Below, in pieces: positions 43,738 to 56,364 of a stretch of 64,000 nt of DNA. Position 1 is the first letter of the stretch. Every line of letters starts with the position of its first letter. Source of the DNA: Mortierella sp. BCC40632 (Eukaryota; Mortierellomycota; Mortierellomycetes; Mortierellales; Mortierellaceae); the NCBI GenBank assembly GCA_011634665.1, contig WAEK01000011.1:1420501-1484500 (forward strand), written 5' to 3'. Under the pieces are notes generated by a model. That model ran no database searches. It saw only the letters and a program-made list of their open reading frames with translations, and had not been told where the DNA came from. Made by a program: the position numbers and the translations under genes.

Positions 43738-45110
43738 GCTCAGGGGAAAAATCGCAGTGAATCAGTCCACGGTTTTCTAGGCCGTATAAAATGCTTGACC
43801 ACATATTTTTTTCAGTGCCCAGTGCATGCCAATAAAGGCTCATCAGGTTTTCAAAGCGCTTCCCTCTCTCCATTCACAATTTCTTTTTTTTTTTTTTTTG
43901 GATTCGTAAAATTTTTATTTGATCCGTTCAAAATAAATATGGACAAAAAAAAGGCTTACCATTGGTGATCCTACAAGATCGAGTCAAAGAGACTGGCCAT
44001 CATCGGATAAAGGAAAAAAATCCATAATCTATTGAACAAAGAGCGAAAAAGATGATACATTGTCAATCCATTTGTCCTTTGCTCAATCTTTTCAACGTGT
44101 GCCTCCCAAAAGGAGTCTTGGGGATTAAGGCATTTTCAGTTGGGTGCAATGATTATCAACACTGTTGTTCAGGCGGTAATTCCAGCTTTGATTGCGGGGG
44201 ATCATCTTGTTGCCATGTCTCTGAAGAGACTTGAGGATTGGGAAGGAAAGGAGAAAAAGGAAATACTGCATACCAATGAATTGACCAGACTCTTGGAGAC
44301 GACTGAAAGAATTGAGAATGCGAGAAAAAAAAATACGCGAGCGAGAACGCTCTTGTTCAAGGATTTGACGCGAGACTCATGGTAGCTATACGTGCGATCA
44401 AAAAGACAAGTAGACAGTCTTGATTAGTCTCTTGAAACAACTCTTCAATGGAGAAAGCACCGCGTTTGGTGTATGAGGGGGGGTTGTGAAAAACGCAGAC
44501 GTTCGCGACCGAGAGAAAAGACGACGGTTGAGAGGTCGAGTTCTCTGTTGGCTCAGATTTTGCAATATAAACATGTATTCTTTCAGAAACTCTAGTTTGA
44601 ATTTGTAAAAGGAGATCATCCATGCTAACTCCTTTGGCTCGCGGCCGACCCCAGAGTAGGAGAGGAGAGATGGTTTTTGGATTGCTTACCAGTTGAAGAA
44701 GGTGGGTGGGAAAGGGAAGGGATGTGGATTGAAGAGAAAGAGGGAAGAAGGAAAAAATTTTTCGTGGCCCAGTTTTAAAAACATCAGCTGGGCGGGGCAC
44801 GAAATCCAATGTACCCTTAAGTGGGTCGAAGAGCAACAGAGTGCAGCAACACAAGTCACTAAGATCTTTTCGCGATGGAACAACTTCTGTGATCATGCCA
44901 GTGCCCGGGAACCGCGTCCTGGGGCGGATAGTAAAAAAGTAAAAGAAAATAAGAAAATAAGAAAATAATAAAAAAAAAAAAAAAAAAAAGGTCAGCAACG
45001 CGTCCTGGAATAGTGAGAATAGTTTGCTCAAACGCTGCCCAGTCATCCAAATTGTAGTGAACGCGACTTGGTGGAGGGTACAAGATCCCACCTAACAACG
45101 TGAATAGACG
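43092..45110 (-). CDS. Unresolved multi-exon gene with protein-kinase-like motifs
   Basis: The minus strand holds several open blocks with splice-like edges. Block 43873-43739 contains ILYGLENRGLIHCDFSPE, which has the form of a kinase catalytic loop (His-Cys-Asp-Phe-x-x-Glu). Exon 43316-43239 reads GSQWLAHPFLLGDVNKKG, like the end of kinase subdomain XI (x-x-W-L-x-H-P-F), and joins in phase to 43197-43092 with GETFFSQVFFKYSLG. Upstream, 44385-44337 encodes YHESRVKSLNKSVLAR, and 44.4-45.1 kb encodes further globular-looking sequence (VHYNLDDWAAFEQTIL). A full transcript could not be built: the activation-loop exon and several joins are missing, so a decayed gene or two genes are possible. Bounds are approximate and no subfamily is named. 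Confidence 0.4.
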
Positions 45111-45159
45111 GCGGAGCACAATGCATAACATAATCGAAACTCTTCTCATGTATCAAGTC

Positions 45160-46993
45160 CAATATTCAAACTTATCTGAGCAACAAGTTTTTGTGCCATC
45201 TTCAGAGAGGGGATCTCTCATTAATAAAGGCCGCTGCACCTGCCCGCCGCATTGTCGTCTGTGCATAGATCGTGTCTAAAGTAGACAGTTGGTCCACGCT
45301 TGATGTTGACAGTCAAGAATGATATGACGCTACTCGAGCATTTCCAACGTCTCTGGTCTCAATATTGCCATTGCACAAAAGAACGTCCTGCAGGGAATAT
45401 GGTCCTCTGGAACCAACCCTGCCTTCATACCCCCAATCCTAACCTGCTCTAGACAAGGAGGCTAGATGAACACGGTCGTGAGAAGCTTTTTTTTTTTCTT
45501 TGGCGTTTCTCCACAGGGGCGCGCGTAATCTTGTTCTCTTCTCCACAGTTCACTTTGAGAGCAAAGATAGAGGGTGAGAGGTTCGTCCGGGGTAGATGGT
45601 GTGTCCTTGTGCCATGTACACAGACACACAGGACGGACAAACATCCCGAGGCTTACTGGTTCGCATTGTCAAGCACATGCAAACGCTATTATCAATCTTT
45701 TTTTCAGGCGAGTCCTGCGCTATCCTACCCATTGGCTTTCCTTTCCTTTGTTCTGAGCCATACCGTAGTACCGATCTTTGTGGGTCAGGGGGAGGGGGGC
45801 ACCTTTGACCCACTTGGGTTCCCTGATACCTCTCTACCCCGCAAGACCTGTTATAGAGTTGGAAGGGCAAAAAGGAATAGAAGGAAAGAGAGAGTGAAAG
45901 AGGAGGGAGAGGCGAAAGAGGTAAAAGAGAGGGGGGAGGGAGTAGATGCTCTCGTGTTCCGGAGACCGAGATGAGATGCATGATATGGTTGCTTTCTGTC
46001 CGGACTCCAAAACATCCGCAATCGTTGACAGGTCCGAGTGTTACACGGGCCGAGGCGATGGCCAGAGGCCGGGGATCATGTCCGAGTCTACTCGGCCTCT
46101 TTCACTTATACTTTCTCATATCCTTGTCCTAGTCTCCACGTCGTGGTTAGTCTATACAGATACTCGAGAACTATGAAGATGACTGGGCCTTCGATGCCTG
46201 AGCCATGGGAAGACTTACTTGCTTGTTCAGGAAGAGTAAGGTGGAGAAGGGATCCGAATGGACCCCGCATCTTCTTCTTCCTCTTCTCTCCTCCTGGTCA
46301 AGACCGATGATCGAGAGACACAAATATAATCCTTTTGTGTGCGGCGCGGTACGATGCTTTCGCAATGAGAAACCTCTGGCTCACTTTTTCAGTCATGGTC
46401 GCAGAGACACGCAGGTAGTCTGTCGAGTGATGGGCGGACAGCAACGGCTGAGGCACTTCGTGGTCTCTTGTTTATCCTTTGTCAAAAAGAAGCGATGGAG
46501 GTCTCTCATATGAAAACGGGAGTCTGTGCAACAAACAGCAGCAGCGTTCGCCCATGTCCATGGTCCCTGTCCATGTTTCCCATCGGCCGAGGAGCCTCTC
46601 GTTGTCTCCCCCGTGTGCACAGTATGTATGTAGTGTCCAGAGGTCTGCTGTCAGGAGGGAAAGAGAGAACATAACAAAGTGCGGGGACATACCCGTGGAG
46701 AAGAACAAGGCGACCCTGTCCGTCAGCCACAGTCACGCTTTCTCTCCTTCTCTCTTTCTCCGGGCCCTTTTTTACCAGGCCTGTCTCTCGCAGAAGTAAC
46801 CGCGTTCTTTCTTTCTTTCTTTTCCACTCTCCAATCTCTCCATTTTCCACTCTTCATACCCTTTCGTCCTCCACTCGTCCGCTGCCTCGTTTCAGCGTAC
46901 TCTTTAGCCACCATCTCGGACTTTAGTTTCCCACTTCACTTCCAGTTCAGGTCCCGCCTCGAAGATCTCCTACAACACTCACAACTTCCTATC
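45160..46993. other. Intergenic region upstream of the cytochrome b5/ACAD gene
   Basis: No gene is supportable; open frames on both strands lack domains. The last 200 bases are pyrimidine-rich and form the likely leader of the gene at 46994. Confidence 0.5.
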
Positions 46994-49029
46994 ATGTCCG
47001 GATACTTTTCAGTCAACCAGGTCGCCTCTCACAACTCGGAGGTAACCTCACCGACTATTACCCCTTTGCCACCGTTTTGACTTTTTTTTTTCTTCTTCTC
47101 GCTCTACAGATGCTAAATGGACTTTCTCTGTTTCACCACTTATTTTCTCACAGAACGACTGCTGGATCATCGTCCACGACAAGGTCTACGATGTCACCAA
47201 CTTCCTGAACGACCACCCTGGCGGAAAGGTAATAATAAGAAGAACGCGCGCACGCTCCAGTTCAAGAATAAGGAATAATAGGCCTCACACCTTTTTTTTT
47301 TTTTTTTCTTTTTTTCGTTCGGACTCGATCTCCGAAACTTAAAAAAAAAAAAAAACACCTCGGATGTCCGCCCTTTTCTTTTTCTTTCTTTCTCCGTCTA
47401 CTAGAAAATCATCCTCAAGAACGCGGGAACAGACGCGACCAAGCAATTCGATGCCTTCCACAACCCTGGTGAGTAACAAGCAAAAGCCTAACGGGTCATA
47501 TCACTTTTTTCCTTTCTTTCTTTCTTTCCATCATGTACTGTCAAGAGATCTGCTGACCAGTGTCTATTTGCTCTCTGTTTTTTTTTTTTTTTGGATACTT
47601 TTGATTGACAGGCGTTCTCGAAAAGTATGGCGCTCTCTGCATTGGAGTTATTGGTGAGGCACCAAAGGAGGGTGCTGCCGAGTCAGCAGCAGAAGCCGAG
47701 AGCGAGGAGGAGGAGCGACAGTTCGGCGAGATGATCCCCTTTGGCGACCCATCTTGGTACCAGGACTGGGACAGCCCCTACTACAAGGAATCGCATCGTC
47801 GTCTCCGCCGTGCTCTCCGCACCTTTGTCGACTCTGAGATCATGCCCTTCGTACACGAGTGGGATGAGGCCAAGCAAGTGCCCATGTTCCTCTTCAAGAA
47901 GTGTGCCGACATGGGTATCCTCGCTGGTATTGCCGGCACTGGTCAGCTCCCCGTCGAATACTTTGATGTCGAGCAGACAACTCTCTTCAGAGGTGGCGAC
48001 AAGGCCATTGTCCCTCCTGCCGAGTTCGATGGCTTCCACGCGTTCATCATCGGTGACGAACTCGCCCGTTGTGGATCGGGCGGTGTCCTCTGGGGTCTGT
48101 GCGGTGGTTTGGGCATCGGTCTTCCTCCCATCATCAAGTACGGTTCTGATGAGCTCAAGCAGCGCATCGTCACTGAGTGTCTGTCGGGTCGCAAGACTAT
48201 CTGCTTGGCCATCACCGAACCCTCTGCCGGATCTGATGTCGCCAACCTGACCACTGTCGCTACCGAGGCCAACGACGGATACATTGTCAATGGTGAGAAG
48301 AAGTGGATCACGAACGGAACCTTTGCCGATTACTTCACAGCTGCTGTCCGCACTGGTGGTGATGGTATGGGTGGTGTCTCATTGTTGGTCATTGAGCGCA
48401 CCATGCCTGGTGTGAACACACGACAGATGCTTTGCTCCGGTGTCTGGTCCTCAGGTACCGCCTACATCAACTTTGAGGATGTCCACGTCCCCAAGGCCAA
48501 CCTTGTCGGCAAGGAGAACCGCGGCTTCAAGTACATCATGAACAACTTTAACCACGAACGTATGGGCATTGTCACCCAGGCCAACCGACTGGCACGTGTC
48601 TGTCTCGAGGAGGCGATCAAGTACGGAAGCAAGCGCAAGACCTTTGGCGTCCGTCTTGTGAACCACCCTGTCCTCCGTAACAAGATTGCACACATGGCCC
48701 GCCAGATTGAGGCAACGCATAACTGGATGGAGAATGTTATCTACCAGACAATGACAATGCCCGAAGACATGCAGATGATCAAGCTTGGAGGCCCCATTGC
48801 TTTGCTCAAGGCTCAGGCCACACAGACACTCGAGTACTGTGCTCGTGAGGCTTCTCAGATCTTTGGCGGTCTTGCATACACACGCGGTGGTCAGGGTGAG
48901 AAGGTTGAGCGTATCTACCGTGAAGTCCGTGCCTATGCTATCCCTGGTGGTTCCGAGGAGATTATGCTCGATCTTGGCGCTCGTCAGTCGATCAAGGTTG
49001 CCAAGATGCTCTATGGCGCCAAGCTCTAA
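46994..49029 (+). CDS. Cytochrome b5 - acyl-CoA dehydrogenase fusion protein
   Basis: Four exons (46994-47041, 47154-47228, 47405-47468, 47612-49029) give 534 residues. Residues 1-75 are a cytochrome b5 heme-binding domain: MSGYFSVNQVASHNSENDCW, the core motif DHPGGK with the first heme His, and FDAFHNPG carrying the second. A Glu/Ala-rich linker follows. From about 115 an acyl-CoA dehydrogenase fold extends to the end, with CLAITEPSAGSDVANL and EKKWITNGTFADYF (FAD/substrate region), ENRGFKYIMNNFNHERMG and AIPGGSEEIMLDL. Fungi commonly carry such fusions; the flavin domain oxidises an acyl-CoA and may pass electrons to the heme domain. Location is uncertain: no mitochondrial presequence or clear peroxisomal signal is evident (C-terminus GAKL). 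Physiological substrate is unknown. Confidence 0.9.
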
Positions 49030-49879
49030 GTATCTCTTGCACAGCTTGTTAGAAGTAAATAAACAAAGACAAATTGTATAGTTTCTTTTTACATGGCTGT
49101 CAGTCCATTTGCATTTGCCGCACAAGTAGGCAGGGGTCGTACACAAGCAACACCTCAATGAACCACATCACAGTGGCTGACCCAGCCACCCAGCCACCCA
49201 ACTAAATGGTGCTCAATTTTTTTTTTCTTCTCCCTATTGCCACCTTGGCGGAAAGGATGCTGTCCACTTTCGTTTTCGGTATTCAGGTCTTTGAGCGCTG
49301 TATAGGTTCCAGTCCTCCCAGTTACAGTGTAGGCTCTACGACGGTGTGAAAAGACACTGGTCCCAATTGCGGCCTGATTCGTCTCTGAGTGCACGCGCCC
49401 GTCGCCGCTTTTTTTTGGAATACTTCTTTCTCTTCGCATAATGTGCTCAGATTGTACTCTCAGGACTATGATGTCGTGAACTCGACAGAAAGCGAGGAAA
49501 GGGGAAGGAGAGAGGGAGAGGGAGAGGGAGAAAAAAAAAAAAAGAGGTGGCGTCGTCTATGTATAAGGCCACTCTGACCATTCAAGGAAAGCTAGTCTAC
49601 CACCCTAGTTCTTCCTCCGACCCGACCGAATAGATGATTTCCCAAACCCCAGGTGCTCGATTAGGATACGTTGGTCTGGGCAAAATGTGCAAAAGAAAAG
49701 AAAAAAAAAGGTTTACGACCATTTCTCTCTCCAAGGCGTTTATACTTTTCATGCATTCAACCAGATGGCTTTGTTTGTGCGCCCCGTGTACCATTCAAAG
49801 CGTTTGGACAGCGGGAAACAACTGGCACAAAAAACATGGGAAGGAGAAAAACCTTGGTGAGTCGTCTCTTGCTCTTTTC

Positions 49880-49926
<47 letters not shown>

Positions 49927-50095
49927 TGCTTTGTTCTGCTTTGCTTCGACCTGTTGCCTTTTTCTTTTAACAAAGAAAAAAAAAAACCACACATCCGTCC
50001 TCCCACGCTCAACTTCAGGATTTCCTCTCTTTGGCCAGCACCGTCACCATCACTATCCATCATCAACCACCATCACCACCCATAGCAACTACCTC
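49030..50095. other. Intergenic region
   Basis: Contains a CTTT tetranucleotide repeat and poly-A runs; nothing coding is supportable. The CTTT repeat may lie in the leader of the PP2C-like gene. Confidence 0.5.
49880..49927 (+). repeat. CTTT tetranucleotide repeat
   Basis: About 12 uninterrupted TTTC units. Confidence 0.85.
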
Positions 50096-51831
50096 ATGAC
50101 TGTCCCAGAGTCCAGCAAACCAGGCACCACTGCCGACACCACCTCGGCCCCAACGCCCACCAAAGTTCATTCCTACGTTAGACAGCCCTCATGTGCTCCC
50201 GTGTCTACACAGGGTCAAGGTCCTCAGAATGGACGTGTCAGCGTCCAGCCTACCAGCTTTGAAGGAGGCCTCTTGGTCGGATTGTACGATCGTAAGTCAC
50301 TGGCATATCACCACGAGAGGATGGTCCCTGAAAAAATAATAATAATAATATGAAGGGCTATTCTGTAAAGAAGAAAGGAAAAAAAAAAGAGCGTGTATGT
50401 GAGCGTGGGTCGAGAGACCAAGAGATTCAAACAGGGAATTCACCTGACTCGAGTCCCAGAGATTTCTAATTATTTTTTTTATCCGTCCATGAACCTTTTT
50501 TTTTTTCGTATCTTTGACAATGGCATTCTCCGACTGCCATAGCCCACAATGGTCCCCAGTGCGCAGACTATGTGCAGCAACATCTGGTCTCAATCCTGGA
50601 GGAATCACTTTCGACTCAGGTAGACGTATCCGATGACGACCGCCATCAGAATGCCGCAGGAGGCTCTCATGGTGGCCACAGAATCGACCCGAGTCAGGTC
50701 ATGGACACTCTAAAGTCAACGTTTGTCGAGCTGGACGAACTTCTTCTCATGACCGCCATCACCCTTGCACTGGGTCATTCAGACAATGAAGAGTTGTCGA
50801 CGCCAGAAGAGATTCAAAAGGTACAGGAGGTCATGGCCAGAGTCGTCACTGGATCAACGGCCCTTGTTGCCTTTATCAAGCCCCATCATCCTTCTTCCTC
50901 GCCCGCAACCACGTCGAACAGCTCGACGGGCACTCGGAAACTGGAAGTGTACCTAGCACAGTTGGGCGATAGTGTTGCCATTCTGGCCGGTCTCGACTCG
51001 AATGGACAATGGTTCGCACGTCGACTCAACTCACCTGAGAAGGATGAGCATTCGGTTCGGTACCCAGCCTCAGAAGAGTATCGTAAAGTTGTTGCCGATG
51101 CTAAGGAAAGAGCCTTGACCGCCACACAGTTCCTGCATCAACACAATGGTAGCCATCGTTCGTCCGCTACTGCCACCAACTCATCAGAGCCTCCCGCACG
51201 TCGTGGACCCAACTATGATGCTGATGAGATCACCGAGTTGCCCGAACCCGAGGAGAGCTTTTTGACTCGGGATGGCAAGTTCTTGGGTCTGCCCGTGACA
51301 CGCGCCTTTGGGGATTTTGACTGGAAGATGGAACAGGAGCCACGGTATTCGGTTTCGAACTGGGTTGAAAAATCACTTCGCGCCAATGTGGACAAGGTCC
51401 TTGAGGCAGGACCCATCGATCCTCATACCACCGGTGCAGACGAGATTGCACTTCGGAACTTGAGTACACCCCCTTACGTTGCCTGTGTTCCCAAGGTCTC
51501 ACAGTTTGTATTCGAGACTGCTTCGAGTGAGTCCAGTTCATCGGGCACTGCTTCTTCGGATCAACTTTTGATCTTTTTGAACCGTGGCTCGTTGTATGTA
51601 CCTCCTACCACAGGGTCATTGCGTTTGGATCAGAACAAGACGGTCAATCCACACGATCAAGCCTTGATGAGCGATTTTGAACTTTCAAGAGTTGCAGCCT
51701 CGGCCTTGGAGGAAGGACGCAATGCTGCCCTGGCAGTGGCAGAGACCTTGCAACAGTTGCGTAAAGCACATGGTCCTATTGAACCTCAAGAGGAAGAGCA
51801 AGAGAAGGCTGTCGCCGTTGTTGTCCTTTAA
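50096..51831 (+). CDS. PP2C-like protein, probable pseudophosphatase
   Basis: Two exons (50096-50291 and 50543-51831) give 494 residues. PP2C landmarks appear in order: LLVGLYDPHNGPQCADYV at 58-75 (the Asp-x-His-x-Gly first motif), VVTGSTALVAFI near 160, YLAQLGDSVAIL near 200, and DGKFLGLPVTRAFGDFDWK near 305-322, which resembles pyruvate dehydrogenase phosphatase-type members. However, the later metal-site motif normally reading A-S/T-D-G-L/I-W-D/E is DQLLIFLNRGSLYV near 402-415, where Asp is Arg, and the final D-N/D before the last strand is Glu-Lys-Ala. Two metal-ligand Asp residues therefore seem lost. The start at 50096 follows the last upstream low-complexity frame; an upstream exon cannot be excluded. 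It may be a binding or regulatory paralogue. Confidence 0.65.
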
Positions 51832-54800
51832 AGAAGAACAAGAAAAAAAAAAAGAGAGAGAGATGATATTCCCACAGTAAAACAACCACATCAAGAGCAG
51901 CAAGGGAAAAAAAAAAAAAAGGATTTAACCATTTTCTATCGAGGGGAGCGCACGGCCTTTTTTTTTTTTTTTTTTTTTTTTCTCTCAAGCACCTGTTTTT
52001 TTTTTTCAATGGACGCTGAACCGAGATCACAAACTCTGATGGAGGAAAAGGATGCTACGTTGTGAATACGCTGCTTTAGCAGAGTCATTTTTTTTTTTTA
52101 AATATATATTATTAGTCTGTTGATAGTGTATTCAGTCATGAGCATTTTTTTTTTTTTTTGTTCTATCATCATTTTTTTTTTTTTTGACGATCCCAATACT
52201 CAAATGAACATCATTCGTTACCGTACTTGATACTCTATAACAGGAGGATACTAGAAGTGGATAGGATATGGGGAGGAGAGAGAGAGAGAGAGAGGAGAGG
52301 TTAAAGATCACAGGCTGCTTTTTCACAGGTATCTTGACTAAACCAGGTAGTAGAAGGAAAATATATAAATATATATAGAAAGAAAGAGAAAGCCGGGAAG
52401 GAGGGGAAGGGAGAGAGTCCGACGCTCTTGTTGGGATTCACAACAAAGCATGGTCAAAAGGATCGTTGACCAATGTGGTTCAATGGTACAGATCTCGAAC
52501 GGTTATTGTTATCATTTTTTTTTTGTTTGGGGGGAGGAGGGGAAAGAGAGAAAAAAGGGAAGGAAGAGAGGGAGAAGGCGGGGAAGGGTTCCCTTTTGCG
52601 CACAGGCTAAACTTTTTTGACCGTTGGCAATCTTATGCTCGGCAAATGCTGTTCCCCGTTTTTTCTTGTTGACTTCCCAGGCCATTTTTTTTCTTCTTTC
52701 TCCCTAGCTTAGAGAACCCCTTGAGTATCTTTATTTTGATGCAGTCGGTGAATAATCTCAGCTAAAAAAGAAAGATAGAGCATGCTTTTGTGTAGGACAG
52801 GACGATAGGATGCAGATGGGAACTGAAATTTGGCGAGTTTTTTTTTGTTGTTGTTGTTGTTGTCGACGCCCGGAAAATTGCTAGCATGCGATCAAAAAAA
52901 GCATTCTTTCCCGAGCGGCCGGGGTTATTGGGGCACAAAAAAAAAAAGAGAGAGAGAAGGAGATTGCGATGGGAACGGAAAATAAAAAAAAAAAAAAAAA
53001 AGAGATGGACAGGACGAAGATCAGGACTCCCAGGAAAAGACCCCCGACCATGCAGGCAGAGTGACTATTTTTTTTTTTCAAGAGGCTAGTATTACTCATC
53101 ATCTGAGAGGCTATCTGGTTGAACGATCTCTCTCAGGCCATTGCTATCCCAGACTCTCCTCCGGTGTATCATTTTTGGTGCTGAAGTAAGAGGGGAAAAA
53201 AAAAAAAAAAAAGATCTCTGGAGAATGGTCTCCCGCCGACACAGGGAGGAAGAAGAAGAGGGGCAGGGTAAAGAACCGATCTTCAAAAGAGCTTTCCGCA
53301 TTTCTTGGAATCTATATATGGTGTATCCGAGTAGCTATCAGTGGAGTTGGAGTGATATCCTATAAGCACCTTACCAATCTAAGAAAAAAGAAAAAGAAAA
53401 AAAGACACTCCTCCAGAACCAGTCAAATCCGTAGTTGACTTTGTGTTCAGCTTGCGGATCAAATGGATTTTCGATCAAAGGTTGTTGTTGTTTTCTTTGG
53501 TCCTGCATTTCTAGGAAGGAATAGGTTTGCCTTGATATAAGTACAAAAAAAAAAAAAAAAATACGTCTGGCGTAAAAAGCGGTCCATTGGAGTTAGGCTC
53601 TCATTTGTAAACAGCTACTACCCAAAAAAAATCAGTCTCGACGCATCTTCCCACATTTTTATCACAGGATGTCTGAATGCAAAAACTCTTTCAGCAAGAT
53701 AGAGTTAATGTGTTCATGGAGGTTACTGGTGTTTGGCTCAAAAGGGTGGAGGGGGGGAGGAGGAGGATCACATTGACAACGTGCAATAGTTTATTTAGAA
53801 CCACAAAAGGAACAAGCTAGCTCAAATGATGCCTCTTTTAATGGTTCTTTGGTCAGTGAAAGGAACACCTTCTATTAGCAACGATCGTATTGAGATATTA
53901 AAGCATCTTTACCAGTGGAATGGGGGAAGAGAATGAGTACCCACTCCCTATTTGAAGTATCTCCATGTTAATCCACATTGGGTGATAGGCCAAGGGTTGT
54001 GTCCAATACCTTTTTTCCATGCATGCCATTGAACCCAATGCAGCTATTGATGGAAAAAAGGAACTGCGATCGGTTGATGTTTTAGTTTTGAGGTGTATCT
54101 ACTCTATTCGTGACTAGGAAGGATCTTGGATTGGGAATGAGGTCGTTGTGCGATCCTTTAACCTTGGACAACCGGGTCTGAAAAGGAACATTGAATAGAT
54201 GGCCCTGTGGACCTCTCTGACAGGACAACTGCCATTTAAACCTCTGAGCATATGGAAACACCAGTCGTGCAAATGGCGGTGCTCATGACTGGGCATCTCT
54301 GACAGAATAGGGCCAACAGAGAGTCGTTAGAGTCTATGAAAAACCACAATACGAGACAGCCTAACAGAGGCGAATTCTCAACTTGTGAATCCTGGTTTGA
54401 CTTTAGGCTAGTCCGCAGGACATTGGATATGTCTTGATGACCCATATGGAACACTGAACGCGCGAATAGCTACAGACTATAGCGACAGCAAGCACCTACT
54501 CTGTAACTGGCAGAGCACAGTGCCCAGGATGTAAAAAGGAGCAGAGTGAGGAAGCTTGCTTGTCGATACCTCCCTCTATTTCATCGACTCCCATCTTTTG
54601 AAGAGCGACCATACCCTGCCCTCAGAGTGGATTCACTTTGTCGAACCATACTACAGATGGAACTGCATCGGGACACCGTGTTGTCTATTTCGGGAATTTT
54701 TGTGGTTGACTAACAAAAAGATGAATACATGGGGAAAACCATCTAAATAGACAGACCATGCGCAATAGCTCCTGTCGAAAAAAAGATTGAAATAGACAAT

Positions 54801-55849
54801 AGGTCTTACCATAGAAAATGATAATGTGTTCTCTCTGCCAGGCATCAAGAACAGCTTTTGGTACAGGCCTCTCTGTGGGTCATAGGACAGCACTTTGTCC
54901 TTGTGGCTGTAACAAGTTGGTAAGCATAGGGTTCCTCACTCTAAGAGGAGTATCGCTCTGGTCTTTTGCGTTCGCCCCAGGGCATGTGTCCAACTACTCT
55001 AGCCTCGCTGGGCCTGGGTCCACTGCTCTCCATAGCTCTCTGCTCTCCTCCTACACTCATACTCCCTTGTAACTTGGCTTCTATTCAATGCTGCCTTTCT
55101 CCCACACGAACTCTAGCAGAAGATCCTTCATCCAGTTCCTACCTTCTGTCGATTTGATGGGTGCAGGATAATGGAGGGGGGGGGGAGGACTTCAATGCTA
55201 GACTGAGGATCAAAAGAATCAGGTCATGAGAACCAGTCTATGCTCAGGAAGGACGCAAGGGTTTAAAGATTACGGCAAGTGCCACTAGAAACTTCACGGA
55301 TACTGCAGGGTAGGCGATGGGATAAAGAGAGAAAGATGAGTATTTATGACACTAGCAAAGCAGTTGGAACTCTATACGAATATATGGATTTTGACACTGT
55401 AACCTCTGTGCGAATTCAAACAAAGAGAATAGAAAAAGAGATGGAGACGAAGATATTGAAGAAAGAACAATTATAAACAGAAGCAGCGGACAAAATGTAT
55501 GAAAAAGTAAGTGAATCGATCTATGCATTGACAAAGCTGAAGATGGTATCATACTGTACTCAAAAATAAAAGGATTAAGAGGCAGGACTCGAGCTGCATT
55601 TGTTTCGAGGGGAGGAAGAGATAAGGCAATGGAATGAAAAATGTCGGCTATGATATATCCCAGGAGAGAGTTGTGTGAAGATGGAGGACATTCCTTTCAA
55701 CGAATCGATAGCATAAAGAAGGTAAAAAGAATTTACAGTGTCTTCCAGAGGCTTGGTAAACCGTATCTCCTTGCGCAGGAATGACTAAGAAAAGTTGGAG
55801 AAATATGTAAATCTTTCTTTTAATGCCCTCCCCACTAGACTTTAGCTCG
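51832..55849. other. Gene-poor region upstream of the duplicated module
   Basis: Holds poly-T/A runs (51959-51980, 52145-52159, 52984-53000), a GTT repeat at 52847-52861 and scattered short frames. Around 54.1-54.5 kb two minus-strand frames overlap, which could be one frameshifted relic, but no protein family is recognised. No RNA gene seen. Confidence 0.45.
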
Positions 55850-56218
55850 ATTATCCTGGACCTCCAGCGTCAGGCACTTTTGCAGGCGGGCTCACAACAC
55901 CTAAACACGACCGAGAAATATCCGGTATCCTAGAGTGAAGATGGATCTAGGTTGTGAAAGAGACAGTCGTGCCTTCTCTAATAACTTCACCCGCTTTGGC
56001 GGCAGGAGCTGCCTAGACTCCTGGGCCATTGAGTCCTCATTCATCCTTAGACTTCTTCAAGGAAGAATGCGAGGTCTCATCCTATCGTCCTGACGGGACA
56101 GCACAGACGGACACTTGGTATCCAATACCTCACTTTGCGAAATCTCATAAAGCTACCGTACTCGGGATGACCTTCCCCTGCTCTTTTATCCTACCACTCA
56201 CTTGATCGTTTTGCTCTC

Positions 56219-56221
<3 letters not shown>

Positions 56222-56262
<41 letters not shown>
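56222..56262. repeat. CT dinucleotide tract in copy A
   Basis: About 20 CT units at the place where copy B has only a short CT stretch (62196-62212). Confidence 0.85.
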
Positions 56263-56265
<3 letters not shown>

Positions 56266-56364
56266 GACATTCTCCTATCGTATCCTCAGGCCTGCCCTGA
56301 CGATCCTCCTCTACTTCTTCCGACCGGCTCGACTTATCCATCTATCCTCAACTCTCTCGGATTT

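Noticed and set aside
48451..49158. Antisense frame over the acyl-CoA dehydrogenase (235 codons)
   Set aside because: Shadow of a biased coding strand; no domain and no promoter.
54114..54454. Two overlapping minus-strand frames that might be one frameshifted gene
   Set aside because: No recognisable domain in either frame and no duplicate to compare with.
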